Source of the DNA: Paraflavitalea sp. CAU 1676
GTDB lineage: Bacteria; Bacteroidota; Bacteroidia; Chitinophagales; Chitinophagaceae
Length of the DNA stretch: 64,000 nt
Direction: 5' to 3'
NCBI RefSeq assembly: GCF_029223285.1
Contig: NZ_JARHUJ010000006.1
Span: forward strand, 496,001-560,000
The notes beneath the pieces are model-generated. The model saw nothing but the letters and a program-made list of their open reading frames with translations, had not been told where the DNA came from and did no database searches. Shown here piece by piece: positions 35,100 through 44,307 of this stretch. The position numbers were made by a program, and so were the translations under genes. Every line of letters starts with the position of its first letter. The stretch's first letter is position 1.

Positions 35100-38000
35100 A
35101 TGTCATCATCCTTTAAAAGGATAACCATTAAACTGCTGAAACTAGGCGGCATTTCATTCGGCATCGCAATCCTCCTGATGTTTCTGCTACCCTATATCTT
35201 TCCCGGATTCGTTTCCAACAAGATCAAGGATTGGGCGAGAAGCAGCATCAACTCCGAACTCGATTTTTCACGCGCCCGCCTTTCCTTCTTCCGGCACTTC
35301 CCCGCGCTTACCCTCACTTTGTACGACCTGTCCCTGAAAGGATCAGCACCCTTCGAAAAGGCCACACTGGTGAATTCGGAGGAGCTTTCACTCGGCGTAA
35401 ACCTGATGAGCCTCTTTACCAGCCAAACCAGCATTGACAAAGTATTCCTCACCGGCGCCGATATCAATATCCTGGTCGACAGTAGCGGCCGGGCCAACTA
35501 TAATATTTACGAGTCCGGCAGCAAAGACACTACCCTTTCAACCGACTCTTCTTCTGTAGCCCTGAAGATCGAAAAGATCCTGATCGAAAAAAGCCAGCTT
35601 GTGTACAACGACCAGTCGGTACCCATGGTGATCAATATGAAGGGGCTCAACTACGAAGGCACCGGCGATCTCAGCAAAGCCATCTTCGACCTGCACACAC
35701 ATATGGTGGTCGATTCGCTCGATTTTTATTACGACGGCCAGCCCTACGTACAATCCAAAAAGATCAATGCCGACCTCATCACCAAGATCAATACGAACTC
35801 TTTGACCCTGCTCTTCGAGCAAAATGATCTTAAGATCAACAAACTGCCCCTGCGCTTCAACGGCATATTTGAAGTGCTCAGCAGCGGGTATAATATGGAT
35901 TTCACATTGAAGTCGGCGGAAAGCGACCTGCATGATATCTTCACCGGGCTGCCACCAGATATAACCCAGTGGCTCGACAAAACAGATGTAAGGGGCCATG
36001 GGGATATCGACGCCACACTCAAAGGAAAGTACAACGCCGATAGCAGCCAGATGCCCGACCTCGCCCTCAATGTCAAGATCAGGAACGGATATATTGCTCA
36101 CGCGTCGGCCCCCACACCCATCTCCAACCTCTTCCTGAACTTTCAGTCAAAACTACCACATCTCAATACCGATAGCCTGCAGGTAACGGTGGACTCTATC
36201 TTCTTCAATATCGAAAAGGACTATTTCAGCTCCGTCATTCGTTTGAAAGGATTGAACACGCCCACCCTCTATGCAAAAGTCGCCAGCGAAATGGATCTCG
36301 AAAAATGGGACCGCGCCCTGGGTTTTGCCCCGCTTGACCTGAAAGGGAAATACAAGATCAACCTGGAAGCCGATGGAATGGTGGCCCGAACGGTCGTACC
36401 GAAAGGTCTCCGCGGTACAGATACAGTGCTCAGCAGCATTCCAAAGTTTACACTCCGCTCTTCCCTCTCCAACGGCTACATTAAATACAAAGACCTGCCA
36501 CAAGCGGTTGATCATATTAGTTTCGACCTTAACGCTTCCTGCCCCGACCATGACTATAAACACACCAGCCTGGCAATAGAAAACCTGAATGCACAGGTAC
36601 TCAATAATTTCATCAAAGGTTTTTTCAGGATGGGCAACAGCAAGGACTTCCCCATCAATGCCGAACTGAAAAGTGTATTCAACCTGGCAGACATCAAACA
36701 TTTCTATCCGCTCGATAGTCTTTCGCTCGCCGGCAATCTCGATATCGACATTCAAACAAACGGGAAATACATCCCGGCCAAAAAAGTATTTCCGGTCACC
36801 ACGGCGAAGTTCAGTGTGCAGAACGGATCTATACAAACGCCATACTATCCCTCCCCCGTGGAGCAGATACAGGTAAGTGCACTGGTGTCCAGCAAAAAAG
36901 GATCGATGACCGACCTGGCGGTAGACATCACGCCGGTTTCCTTCCGTTTCGAGGGGCAGCCCTTTTTCATGAAAGCCGATCTGAAGAATTTCTCCAACCT
37001 GCGGTACAATATTGCCTCCAAAGGAACGCTCGATATCGGCAAGATCTACCAGGTGTTTGCAGTAAAGGGATACGAAGTAAGCGGGCTGATAGAGACCAAT
37101 CTTGCGCTGCGTGGTTTGCAAAGCGATGCTACGGCAGGTCACTATGACCGGTTGTTCAATGCAGGAACCATGAAGGTGAAAGACATGGTGTTGCGGGCGG
37201 ATTTGTTTCCCCAGCCCTTCTTTATCCGCTCGGGCAACTTTCGCTTCGAGCAGGATAAAATGTGGTTCAATGCTTTCAAGGTTAATTACGGAAAAAGCCA
37301 GCTCACACTCGATGGTTATCTCAGCAATGTGATCAACTACCTGATGGTGAAAGGTTCGCCGCTGCAAGGCAATTTTGATCTTGCGACCAATTATTTCCTG
37401 GTCGATGAGTTCATGGTATTTGCCGACGACAAATCGGCTCCGTCGGCGCCTGCTACATCCGGCGCCGATGGTGTAGTGCTGGTGCCAACCGACCTGGCAG
37501 TTACTTTTAAAGCCAACGCTAAAAAGGTTCATTACAATGGCATTGACCTCAACAATTTCAAAGGGCAGGTAACCATCGACAGCGGCGCTGTGAAACTCCA
37601 GGAAACAGGGTTCGAACTGGTTGGTGCGCCGGTGGTCATGAATGGCAGCTATAAAAGCATCTCTGCCACCAAGGCCCAGTTCGATTATCATATCGATGCC
37701 AAAGACTTTGATGTGAAACGGGCTTACAAAGAGATCAAGCTGTTTCATGATCTGGTGCCGGCGGGCGCAAATGCAGAAGGCATCGTTTCGCTCGATTACC
37801 AGCTGGCGGGCCGGCTCAACGAACACATGATGCCCGTATATCCTTCCTTAAAAGGCGGCGGTGTACTGTCGGTCAAGAAAGTGAAGATGAAAGGGTGGAA
37901 GCTGATGAACACGGTGAGTAAGGAAACAGAAAAAGAGATCGCCGATCCCGATTTGTCGAAAGTAGAGATCAAATCGAACATTCTAAATAACCTCATTACC

Positions 38001-38240
38001 ATCGATCGCACCCGCGTACGGGTTTCTCCTTTCCGGCTTCGCTTCGAAGGCCAAACCAGCTTCGATGGCAAGCTTAACCTCAAAATGCGGATCGGCCTGC
38101 CGCCCTTCGGCATCTTCGGCATTCCGGTGCACATCAGTGGCACGCAGGATAAGCCAGTGATCAAACTGCGCCGTGGCAAAGATGGTCAGTTGGAACAAAC
38201 GAAGGATGATGATGAGGCAGATACAACAGAACAATTGTAA
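35100..38240 (+). CDS. AsmA-family inner-membrane-anchored protein
   Basis: From the ATG at 35100 the protein is 1046 aa (a frame from 35061 adds 13 residues). One N-terminal membrane helix (LGGISFGIAILLMFLLPYIF) anchors it, followed by the AsmA opening VSNKIKDWARSSINSELDFSRARLSFFRHFPALTLTLYDLSLKG. The body is beta-rich and the C-terminal region carries the AsmA_2-like section (GNFRFEQDKMWFNAFKVNYGKSQLTLDGYLSN, LNLKMRIGLPPFGIFGIPVHISGTQDKPVIKLRRGKDG). AsmA/TamB-like proteins are long grooves that carry or organise lipids between the membranes. It follows the lipoproteins on the same strand and converges on the sensor kinase operon. Confidence 0.85.
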   Translation: MSSSFKRITIKLLKLGGISFGIAILLMFLLPYIFPGFVSNKIKDWARSSINSELDFSRARLSFFRHFPALTLTLYDLSLKGSAPFEKATLVNSEELSLGVNLMSLFTSQTSIDKVFLTGADINILVDSSGRANYNIYESGSKDTTLSTDSSSVALKIEKILIEKSQLVYNDQSVPMVINMKGLNYEGTGDLSKAIFDLHTHMVVDSLDFYYDGQPYVQSKKINADLITKINTNSLTLLFEQNDLKINKLPLRFNGIFEVLSSGYNMDFTLKSAESDLHDIFTGLPPDITQWLDKTDVRGHGDIDATLKGKYNADSSQMPDLALNVKIRNGYIAHASAPTPISNLFLNFQSKLPHLNTDSLQVTVDSIFFNIEKDYFSSVIRLKGLNTPTLYAKVASEMDLEKWDRALGFAPLDLKGKYKINLEADGMVARTVVPKGLRGTDTVLSSIPKFTLRSSLSNGYIKYKDLPQAVDHISFDLNASCPDHDYKHTSLAIENLNAQVLNNFIKGFFRMGNSKDFPINAELKSVFNLADIKHFYPLDSLSLAGNLDIDIQTNGKYIPAKKVFPVTTAKFSVQNGSIQTPYYPSPVEQIQVSALVSSKKGSMTDLAVDITPVSFRFEGQPFFMKADLKNFSNLRYNIASKGTLDIGKIYQVFAVKGYEVSGLIETNLALRGLQSDATAGHYDRLFNAGTMKVKDMVLRADLFPQPFFIRSGNFRFEQDKMWFNAFKVNYGKSQLTLDGYLSNVINYLMVKGSPLQGNFDLATNYFLVDEFMVFADDKSAPSAPATSGADGVVLVPTDLAVTFKANAKKVHYNGIDLNNFKGQVTIDSGAVKLQETGFELVGAPVVMNGSYKSISATKAQFDYHIDAKDFDVKRAYKEIKLFHDLVPAGANAEGIVSLDYQLAGRLNEHMMPVYPSLKGGGVLSVKKVKMKGWKLMNTVSKETEKEIADPDLSKVEIKSNILNNLITIDRTRVRVSPFRLRFEGQTSFDGKLNLKMRIGLPPFGIFGIPVHISGTQDKPVIKLRRGKDGQLEQTKDDDEADTTEQL

Positions 38241-38335
38241 GATTGGAGGCGACCTTTAAGGCGTTTGAGTCATAGTCGTAAGTGTTTAACGCATGGAACC
38301 ATTCACGGCAACTATGATGGGTGTTCTGGAAATGC

Positions 38336-39625
38336 TTACTCCTCAAACCGGATGACGAATTCTGTATTACCCGCGCTGATCGTTCTCAGCGAAAACTCAA
38401 ACCCGTGGTTGATCAGTATTTCACGGATCAGGGTAAGGCCAATGCCCTGACCGTCTTTCTTGGTACTGAAAAACGGTGAGAACAGTTGTTCTGCCTTGGA
38501 TGCCGGAATGCCTTTGCCCGTATCGCGAATGATAAGGGTTTGAGGCCGGGCTGTGGTAATAAAAGTGATGGAGCCTCTTTCTTCGATGGCTTCAATGGCA
38601 TTCTTAATAATATTGATCAGCGCCTGTTCCATTTGCAGGGAGTCGGCTTTGATAATAATGGGTTCTGCTTCAAGCTGAAATTCAAAAGCCACTTCTTTCT
38701 CTCCCGCTTTTAAGGTCATAAGCTGGCCAGTGGCATTTATCAGTTGATGCAGGTCGGTAGGTTTCAATTGCGGCTCCGGCAATCTCACAATTTCGGCAAA
38801 GTTGCGCATGAACAAATTCAGGTTGTGGTTGCGGTCGATGGCTACCTGCAGCGCCCTGCTGATGGTGGGGCTGTTCTCATGGGTTTGAAGCGTAGACTGC
38901 ATAATGGAGTTTACCGGCCCCACGGTATTGTTCACCTCATGTGCCATCATCCGGATCACTTTGCCATAGGCTTTCTTTTCGGCTGCCAGCATTTCTGCCG
39001 TCAACTCCCCCAGCATGATGAAATAACGCGCAAAACCCCGGTCGATAAAGTGCGACTTCTGCAGCTTATAGGTCTCGATGCCGTTTACATGTACGATCTT
39101 GCTTTCGCCCGACCCAAGGCGACTGATCTCCTGAAGCAACGGATGAAAGATCGACTGCACCGGTTTGCCCAGCAGGGCCTTTTCACCCATGCCCAGCAAA
39201 CGCAAAGCCTGTGGGTTGACCTGGTGAATACATTCGTCGTAGTCCAGGATGATGATGCCGGTAGGCGAGGTATTGATCAGTTTTTCGAGAAAGAAATGCT
39301 GTTGCTCCTGCTTGGTCCGCTCTTCACGCAACTCATCGATCATGGCATTGTACACGCTGATGAGTTCGTCCATCTCATATTTACCGGTCGTGAGGAATTT
39401 TACATTGAAGTCGCGGTCGCGGATGGCATCGATGCCCTGCATTAGGGTTTTCAACGGCGTGATCAGTTGCCGGTACAATTGCCAGGAAAACGCCAGCGAT
39501 AGCAACACCAGCACCTCAGAAGCAATGAAAAGGATCTTATCTTCTTTGAATATGATGAAGGTAAGCACCAGGGTAACCAGGTGAATGATGCCAACAAAGA
39601 GAATATATTTAGTCCGAAGCCTCAT
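38336..39625 (-). CDS. NtrB-like sensor histidine kinase of the efflux operon
   Basis: The 429-aa protein has two closely spaced membrane helices (about 8-26 and 31-50), a HAMP-like segment (QLITPLKTLMQGIDAIRDRDFNVKF), a PAS domain (LINTSPTGIIILDYDECIHQVNPQALRLLGMGEKALLGKPV) and a HisKA region with phospho-acceptor His 229 (MMAHEVNNTVGPVNSIMQ). HATPase motifs follow (IKNAIEAIEERGSI, DTGKGIP, GIGLTLIREIL). Role: phosphorylates the NtrC-type activator encoded just upstream; the two genes overlap by 17 nt. It has almost no periplasmic part, so it probably senses a membrane or cytosolic cue. It is the last gene of the efflux operon. Confidence 0.92.
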   Translation of the reverse strand: MRLRTKYILFVGIIHLVTLVLTFIIFKEDKILFIASEVLVLLSLAFSWQLYRQLITPLKTLMQGIDAIRDRDFNVKFLTTGKYEMDELISVYNAMIDELREERTKQEQQHFFLEKLINTSPTGIIILDYDECIHQVNPQALRLLGMGEKALLGKPVQSIFHPLLQEISRLGSGESKIVHVNGIETYKLQKSHFIDRGFARYFIMLGELTAEMLAAEKKAYGKVIRMMAHEVNNTVGPVNSIMQSTLQTHENSPTISRALQVAIDRNHNLNLFMRNFAEIVRLPEPQLKPTDLHQLINATGQLMTLKAGEKEVAFEFQLEAEPIIIKADSLQMEQALINIIKNAIEAIEERGSITFITTARPQTLIIRDTGKGIPASKAEQLFSPFFSTKKDGQGIGLTLIREILINHGFEFSLRTISAGNTEFVIRFEE

Positions 39626-40982
39626 CGAAAGGAATATTGTATTTCTCCAGGCGCCTGTATAGCGCGCTGCGGGTAATGCCCAGTGCTTTCGCCACCCGGG
39701 TGATGCGCCCTTTATGGAATTCCATCGCTTTGCGGATCATCTTTACTTCAAGTTCTTCCAGCGTAATACTACCCACTTCGGGCAACTCCAGGTTGCCTTT
39801 CTGGCGGGGCGATGTTTCCAGCTGCGATTGAAAATCGGCCACTTCAAGATAATCTTTTTTACTAACCAGTACGGACCGCTCCACGAGGTTCTTCAATTGC
39901 CTGATATTACCAGGCAAGGGCAGTTGCTTCAACCACTTCATGGCTTCCGGACTTACGCTGAGCCCCGGCCGGTTATAGATCTCCCGCAAGTTGTTGACGA
40001 AGAAATTGACAAGTAATGGAATGTCGCCGGGCCTTTCGCGCAGAGCGGGCAGGTGCACGGTGATCAGGTTGATCCGGTAAAGAAGGTCTTCCCGAAAGCT
40101 GCCCTTCGATACCATCTCATCCAACGAGCGGTTGGTGGCACAAACTACCCGTACATCGACCGTTTTTGTGCGGCTGCTGCCCAGCACCTCATATGTACGG
40201 TCCTGCAACACGCGCAACAGCTTAACCTGGCTGCCGGGATCGAGATCGCCGATCTCATCGAGGAAGATCGTGCCCTTATTGGCCATTTCGAAACGGCCCG
40301 TACGGTCGAAGCGGGCATCGGTAAAAGCGCCACGCACGTGGCCAAACATCTCACTATCGAAAAGCGAGGTCGAAATACCCCCAAGGTTCACTTTTACGAA
40401 AGGCTTGTTGCTGCGAAGGCTGTTGAGGTGAACACTTTCAGCGATCAGCTCCTTACCAGTACCGCTTTCTCCCATGATGAGCACGCTGGCATCGGTAGCA
40501 GCAACCCGCCCGACGGTTTCCAGTATGTCGAGCATCGACTCGTCTTCGCCGATGATTTGCTGAAAATTATACAAGCTGTCCAGCTTGCGTCGGCTAAGCT
40601 TCTCACTTTTCTTTTCCTGCAGGTTGAGCAAGGTATGCACAGACTGCATCAGGTGGTCATTGCTCCACGGTTTATTAATGAAGTCATTGGCGCCAAGCTT
40701 CATTCCTTTTACAGCCAGCTCAATGGTGGCCCAGCCGGTTATGAGTATCACGGGCACCAACGGATACAATTTCCTGATCTGCTGCAGCAGGGCCATGCCT
40801 TCGTTGCCCGATGTATCGATCGAAAAGTTCAGGTCGAGAATGATCAGCGCGGGGGCCTGCTTTTCCAGGAAGGCGATGGCAGGCACTGGTCCGTCCGCCA
40901 CCTCCGTGGAAAATCCCTGCTGTTCCAGCAACAATTGCAGGGAGGTTCTTACCGCAATATCATCGTCTATAATGAAGATCAT
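39609..40982 (-). CDS. Sigma-54-dependent NtrC-family activator
   Basis: The 457-aa protein has a receiver domain (acidic pocket IIDDD at 4-8, phospho-acceptor Asp 50, KPWSNDH), an AAA+ domain (Walker A GESGTGKE at 171-178, GTIFLDEIGD Walker B, sigma-54 contact loop GAFTDA at 218-223) and a C-terminal Fis-type HTH (KGRITRVAKALGITRSALYRRLEKYNI). The contact loop reads GAFTDA rather than the classical GAFTGA. It should activate sigma-54 promoters from an upstream enhancer after phosphorylation by the partner kinase. It follows the permeases by 47 nt and overlaps the kinase gene by 17 nt. A matching promoter and palindrome precede the operon. Confidence 0.95.
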   Translation of the reverse strand: MIFIIDDDIAVRTSLQLLLEQQGFSTEVADGPVPAIAFLEKQAPALIILDLNFSIDTSGNEGMALLQQIRKLYPLVPVILITGWATIELAVKGMKLGANDFINKPWSNDHLMQSVHTLLNLQEKKSEKLSRRKLDSLYNFQQIIGEDESMLDILETVGRVAATDASVLIMGESGTGKELIAESVHLNSLRSNKPFVKVNLGGISTSLFDSEMFGHVRGAFTDARFDRTGRFEMANKGTIFLDEIGDLDPGSQVKLLRVLQDRTYEVLGSSRTKTVDVRVVCATNRSLDEMVSKGSFREDLLYRINLITVHLPALRERPGDIPLLVNFFVNNLREIYNRPGLSVSPEAMKWLKQLPLPGNIRQLKNLVERSVLVSKKDYLEVADFQSQLETSPRQKGNLELPEVGSITLEELEVKMIRKAMEFHKGRITRVAKALGITRSALYRRLEKYNIPFDEASD

Positions 40983-41029
40983 AAAAGCAAAAAGAATTCA
41001 AGTTACTGGTAATTCCTAACACGGCTATC

Positions 41030-42208
41030 CTATTCTTCATGCAATGCCACCGCCGGATAGATCGTAGCCGCCTGCTTGCCGGGATAGAAAGAACAGGCCG
41101 CAACCAGAAGGTAAATAAAGATCACCGACAGCCCGATGGCGATGAGGTAAACGCTGGCCGGCATATCGAACACATTCATCAAGGGGAATTGCACGGCGAA
41201 AAAGCAACCTACGATCAGCGCCATCGTCGCCAATACAAGCGCTTCACTCACAAGCTGCCGTGATACCGATTGGCCGGTGGCCCCAACAGCCCTGCGCAAT
41301 CCGATCTCCCCGCGGCGCCGGTTGATATTGTACCACAGTACGCCAAAGAGGCCGAGCGCCACATTGACCACAAAAAATCCGGCAACGATCATCAGGATGA
41401 TCATGGGCACCAGCGTCATGCTGTTCCTGGATACGAGTTTGTCGGTCAGGTGTTCGATCTCGAGTGTACCGTGGTTGATAAAATTGGGCAGTGATTTATA
41501 CAGTCTGCTCTCAAAAGCAACATCAGCAGTCGGTTTTACCCGCACAAGCGCATTGCTAAGCCAATAATAGTCCGCTGTGTCTGCCCGCCTGTACAGTTCC
41601 GGTTCCACGAGTTGATAGTCGCCTTTGGTCTTCATGTCGGTTACCACACCTACAACCTTGTAGGGATGGTCCGACTCCTTATTTAAGATCTTGCCAATGG
41701 CATCTCCGTTTCCAAACCACCTTTTCTTTAGCTCCTCGTTGATCACTACAGGGCGGTATTTCGAGGCATTGTCTTCTTTCGAGAACCAACGGCCGGCGGC
41801 CATCTTCGCGCCCAACACCCTGGCATGCTCCCCTTCGCAGATATAATCGTTCAGGGTAATGCCTTTGCCGTCATAGTTAAAATTGTTTTGCATGGTGCTC
41901 ATGGAAAAGGGAACATTGCTGCTGGTAATACTCACAGCTTCGATCTCCGGCATCGACTTGATCTGGTTGCGCAGGTTTTCGTAAAACAGGAGCAGCGAGT
42001 CGCGATTCGGGGGGCGCGACGGTATTTCAAAATGTATAGCCCATACCCTTTCGTATTGGAGGTTTAGGGGTTTTCGGTAGTTCTTATAATAATAGACCAC
42101 CATCGTGAACACCGCAAAGATCACGAGGAACGAAACCAGGATCTCGAGCATCAGCACGAAGTTTTGCTTCTTTTTATTCCAGATCAGTTTAAACAAATGT
42201 TTCAGCAT
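41030..42208 (-). CDS. MacB-like ABC transporter permease (second)
   Basis: The 392-aa protein starts with one membrane helix (LMLEILVSFLVIFAVFTMVVYYY), carries a large periplasmic MacB_PCD domain (about 50-265, with YICEGEHARVLGAKMAAGRWFSKEDNASKYRPVVINEELKKRWFG and IGKILNKESDHPYKVVGVVTDMK) and three C-terminal FtsX-type helices (ILMIVAGFFVVNVALGLFGVLWYNINRRRGEIGLRRAVGATGQSV). The RRGEIGLRRAVGA segment is the coupling helix motif that contacts the ATPase. It works with the first permease (33 nt upstream) and the ATPase. Such mechanotransmission ABC systems export macrolides, peptides or lipoproteins. Confidence 0.9.
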   Translation of the reverse strand: MLKHLFKLIWNKKKQNFVLMLEILVSFLVIFAVFTMVVYYYKNYRKPLNLQYERVWAIHFEIPSRPPNRDSLLLFYENLRNQIKSMPEIEAVSITSSNVPFSMSTMQNNFNYDGKGITLNDYICEGEHARVLGAKMAAGRWFSKEDNASKYRPVVINEELKKRWFGNGDAIGKILNKESDHPYKVVGVVTDMKTKGDYQLVEPELYRRADTADYYWLSNALVRVKPTADVAFESRLYKSLPNFINHGTLEIEHLTDKLVSRNSMTLVPMIILMIVAGFFVVNVALGLFGVLWYNINRRRGEIGLRRAVGATGQSVSRQLVSEALVLATMALIVGCFFAVQFPLMNVFDMPASVYLIAIGLSVIFIYLLVAACSFYPGKQAATIYPAVALHEE

Positions 42209-42241
42209 ACAACTCAGTTGAATAGATAATAAAATGAACGA

Positions 42242-43477
42242 CTAAGAGGCTTTGAGCGCCGTAACTACCTGCAGGCGCGACATGCGCCAGGCGGGATACA
42301 CGCCCGAAAACAAGCCCAACAGCAGACAAGCCGCCAGGGTCCACAGCAGCACCGTGAAATTGATGGTGAGATACATACTCGGCAACACCTGGCTATGGTT
42401 CAGGATGGCGATAATGGTCGCCGAAAACGCAAGGCCCAGCAAACCGCCGATTAAAGTAAGGATGATGTTCTCGATGATGAATTGATACACCAGCGTTCGC
42501 GACGAGGCGCCAAATGCCTTGCGAACTCCTATCTCTGAGGAACGTTCCATAATACGGCTGATGTTGATGTTGATAAGGTTGAGTGTGGGGAGCAGGAGAA
42601 TGAATAGCACAACAAGAGATAACCCCAACATAAATCGCGCCGTACCCGATTTTTCATCGGTACCCATCATGGTGCGGGTAAAGCTGGCAAGATAGGTATC
42701 TGCGAAACTATGGATCTTATCGAACTCGTCGCTATTAAGTGGATACCGGGCGATCACCTGCTGATATTCGGCCGCCATTTTGGGGAGATCTGCCGCCGAC
42801 CGACCCTGCAATACAGCAAAGTATTCGCCGCCAAGATCAGTATTGTTCCTGTTCGACTTAGACAAAGTATAAGGAAGATACATGTCACCATAACAGAAAA
42901 GGAGGGTAATGGGCACACTTTTTACCACGCCGGTTACCCGGTACCGCTCGTTGTCGGTTTCGATATACTTGCCCACGGCACTTGCGTCGCCAAAATAATC
43001 CTGTCGTGTACGTTCCGAAATTACTGCAACATGATCGCCATTAGTGATCTCCTGCGCGGTGTAAGGTCTGCCCTCCAGGAACCGGAATTCATTCACCTCC
43101 CAGAATTCGGCATTGGTGTATTTTACATCAATGTTCAACTTCTTGTTGTTTACATAGGTGTTTGTTGCCGTAAAGATGGAAGCGATTCCTACTTTGGCAG
43201 GCGTTTTCATGGTATACACATACTTATTGAGAAAGTGAATACTCATGGGGCCGTTGCTAAAAGACTGTCTTGTACTATGCGTACGGATCATGGTACTGAT
43301 GTACAAAGATTGGTTGCGCTTGGTGTCGGGGTATTGCGGGCTGAGGAGATGGTCGAGGAAAGACGTCAGCACGATCAGGATGGTGAGCGTAAAGCTAATA
43401 CCAAACAGGCTGATGAACGTGAAGAATTTTCTCCGCTTCAATACCGCAATGGCTATTTTGAAATAATTCTTTAACAT
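42242..43477 (-). CDS. MacB-like ABC transporter permease (first)
   Basis: The 411-aa protein has an N-terminal helix (FTFISLFGISFTLTILIVLTSFLDHLL), a periplasmic MacB_PCD domain (about 50-270, with ISERTRQDYFGDASAVGKYIETDNERYRVTGVVKSVP) and FtsX helices at the C terminus (FMLGLSLVVLFILLLPTLNLININISRIMERSSEIGVRKAFGASSRTLVYQFIIENIILTLIGGLLGL). It is a paralogue of the permease immediately downstream, so the transporter is a heterodimer rather than a MacB homodimer. It follows the separate ATPase gene by 148 nt. Confidence 0.9.
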   Translation of the reverse strand: MLKNYFKIAIAVLKRRKFFTFISLFGISFTLTILIVLTSFLDHLLSPQYPDTKRNQSLYISTMIRTHSTRQSFSNGPMSIHFLNKYVYTMKTPAKVGIASIFTATNTYVNNKKLNIDVKYTNAEFWEVNEFRFLEGRPYTAQEITNGDHVAVISERTRQDYFGDASAVGKYIETDNERYRVTGVVKSVPITLLFCYGDMYLPYTLSKSNRNNTDLGGEYFAVLQGRSAADLPKMAAEYQQVIARYPLNSDEFDKIHSFADTYLASFTRTMMGTDEKSGTARFMLGLSLVVLFILLLPTLNLININISRIMERSSEIGVRKAFGASSRTLVYQFIIENIILTLIGGLLGLAFSATIIAILNHSQVLPSMYLTINFTVLLWTLAACLLLGLFSGVYPAWRMSRLQVVTALKAS

Positions 43478-43625
43478 AAAGGTTGATTGACTTTGGATGT
43501 AAAAAACAAGGGACTACCGTTAGGCCAAAAGCAGTACCGCTGCGCCAGGAGCTATCGTGCCAACGGCGGCCTTTTCACTAGACCACCTGCGGCAGGCGCC
43601 ATCGCGATGGCCGCGGCAGCTTTCC

Positions 43626-44291
43626 TTAGCTTACCTGCGATCCGTCGAACAGGCGAACCAGGCGGTGTGTCTTCCGGGCCATCTGTTCATCGTGGGTTAC
43701 CATCACGATCGTGGTTTTGTCGATGCTGTTCAGCTCCAGCAGAATGTCCATGATCTCATTGCCCATGGCGCTGTCAAGGTTGCCTGTAGGCTCATCGGCC
43801 AGTATGATCTCCGGCTCGCCCACGATAGCGCGGGCAATAGCCACGCGTTGCTTTTGGCCACCCGATAACTGGTTGGGAAAATGTTTCATGCGATTGCTGA
43901 GGCCTACTTTTTCAAGTGCTGCTTTGGCCAGGCGCGTGCGCTCCTTGGCGTTGCTATTGCGATACAGCAGCGGCAGTTCTACATTGTCCAGCACCTTCAG
44001 ATCATTGATGAGATGATAGCTCTGGAAAATGAACCCCAGTTTCTTATTCCGGAAATGCGCCATCTGCTTGTCGGATAGGTTGACGGTTGCTTCATTGTCG
44101 ATCCGCACCTCCCCCTTCGAGGGTACATCGAGCAGGCCCATGATATTAAGCAGGGTGCTTTTGCCGCAGCCCGAGGGGCCCATGATGGAAACAAACTCAC
44201 CTTTGCGTACGGTAAGGTTCACGTTATTGAGGGCCAGCGTTTCTACAGAGCTGGTGCGGTATACTTTTTCGATATTTTGTAAGTGTATCAT
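43626..44291 (-). CDS. ABC transporter ATP-binding protein (LolD/MacB type)
   Basis: From the ATG at 44291 the product is 221 aa. Motifs: Walker A GPSGCGKST (38-46), Q loop FIFQSYHL, signature LSGGQKQRV (142-150), Walker B IILADEPTG (162-170), and H loop VTHDEQ. The pattern around ALNNVNLTVRKGEFVSIMGPSG and the Lol-type spacing place it in the MacB/LolD/FtsE group. It powers the two permeases encoded next. A longer start at 44399 would add 36 residues that overlap tolC and lack family features. Gap from TolC is 16 nt. Confidence 0.95.
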   Translation of the reverse strand: MIHLQNIEKVYRTSSVETLALNNVNLTVRKGEFVSIMGPSGCGKSTLLNIMGLLDVPSKGEVRIDNEATVNLSDKQMAHFRNKKLGFIFQSYHLINDLKVLDNVELPLLYRNSNAKERTRLAKAALEKVGLSNRMKHFPNQLSGGQKQRVAIARAIVGEPEIILADEPTGNLDSAMGNEIMDILLELNSIDKTTIVMVTHDEQMARKTHRLVRLFDGSQVS

Positions 44292-44307
44292 GATGTGGAA
44301 GGATTGT

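Noticed and set aside
35538-37826. Long open frames antisense to the AsmA gene (187 and 557 aa)
   Set aside because: They mirror codon bias of the real gene, contain no motif, signal or family pattern, and the plus-strand frame is a clear AsmA protein.
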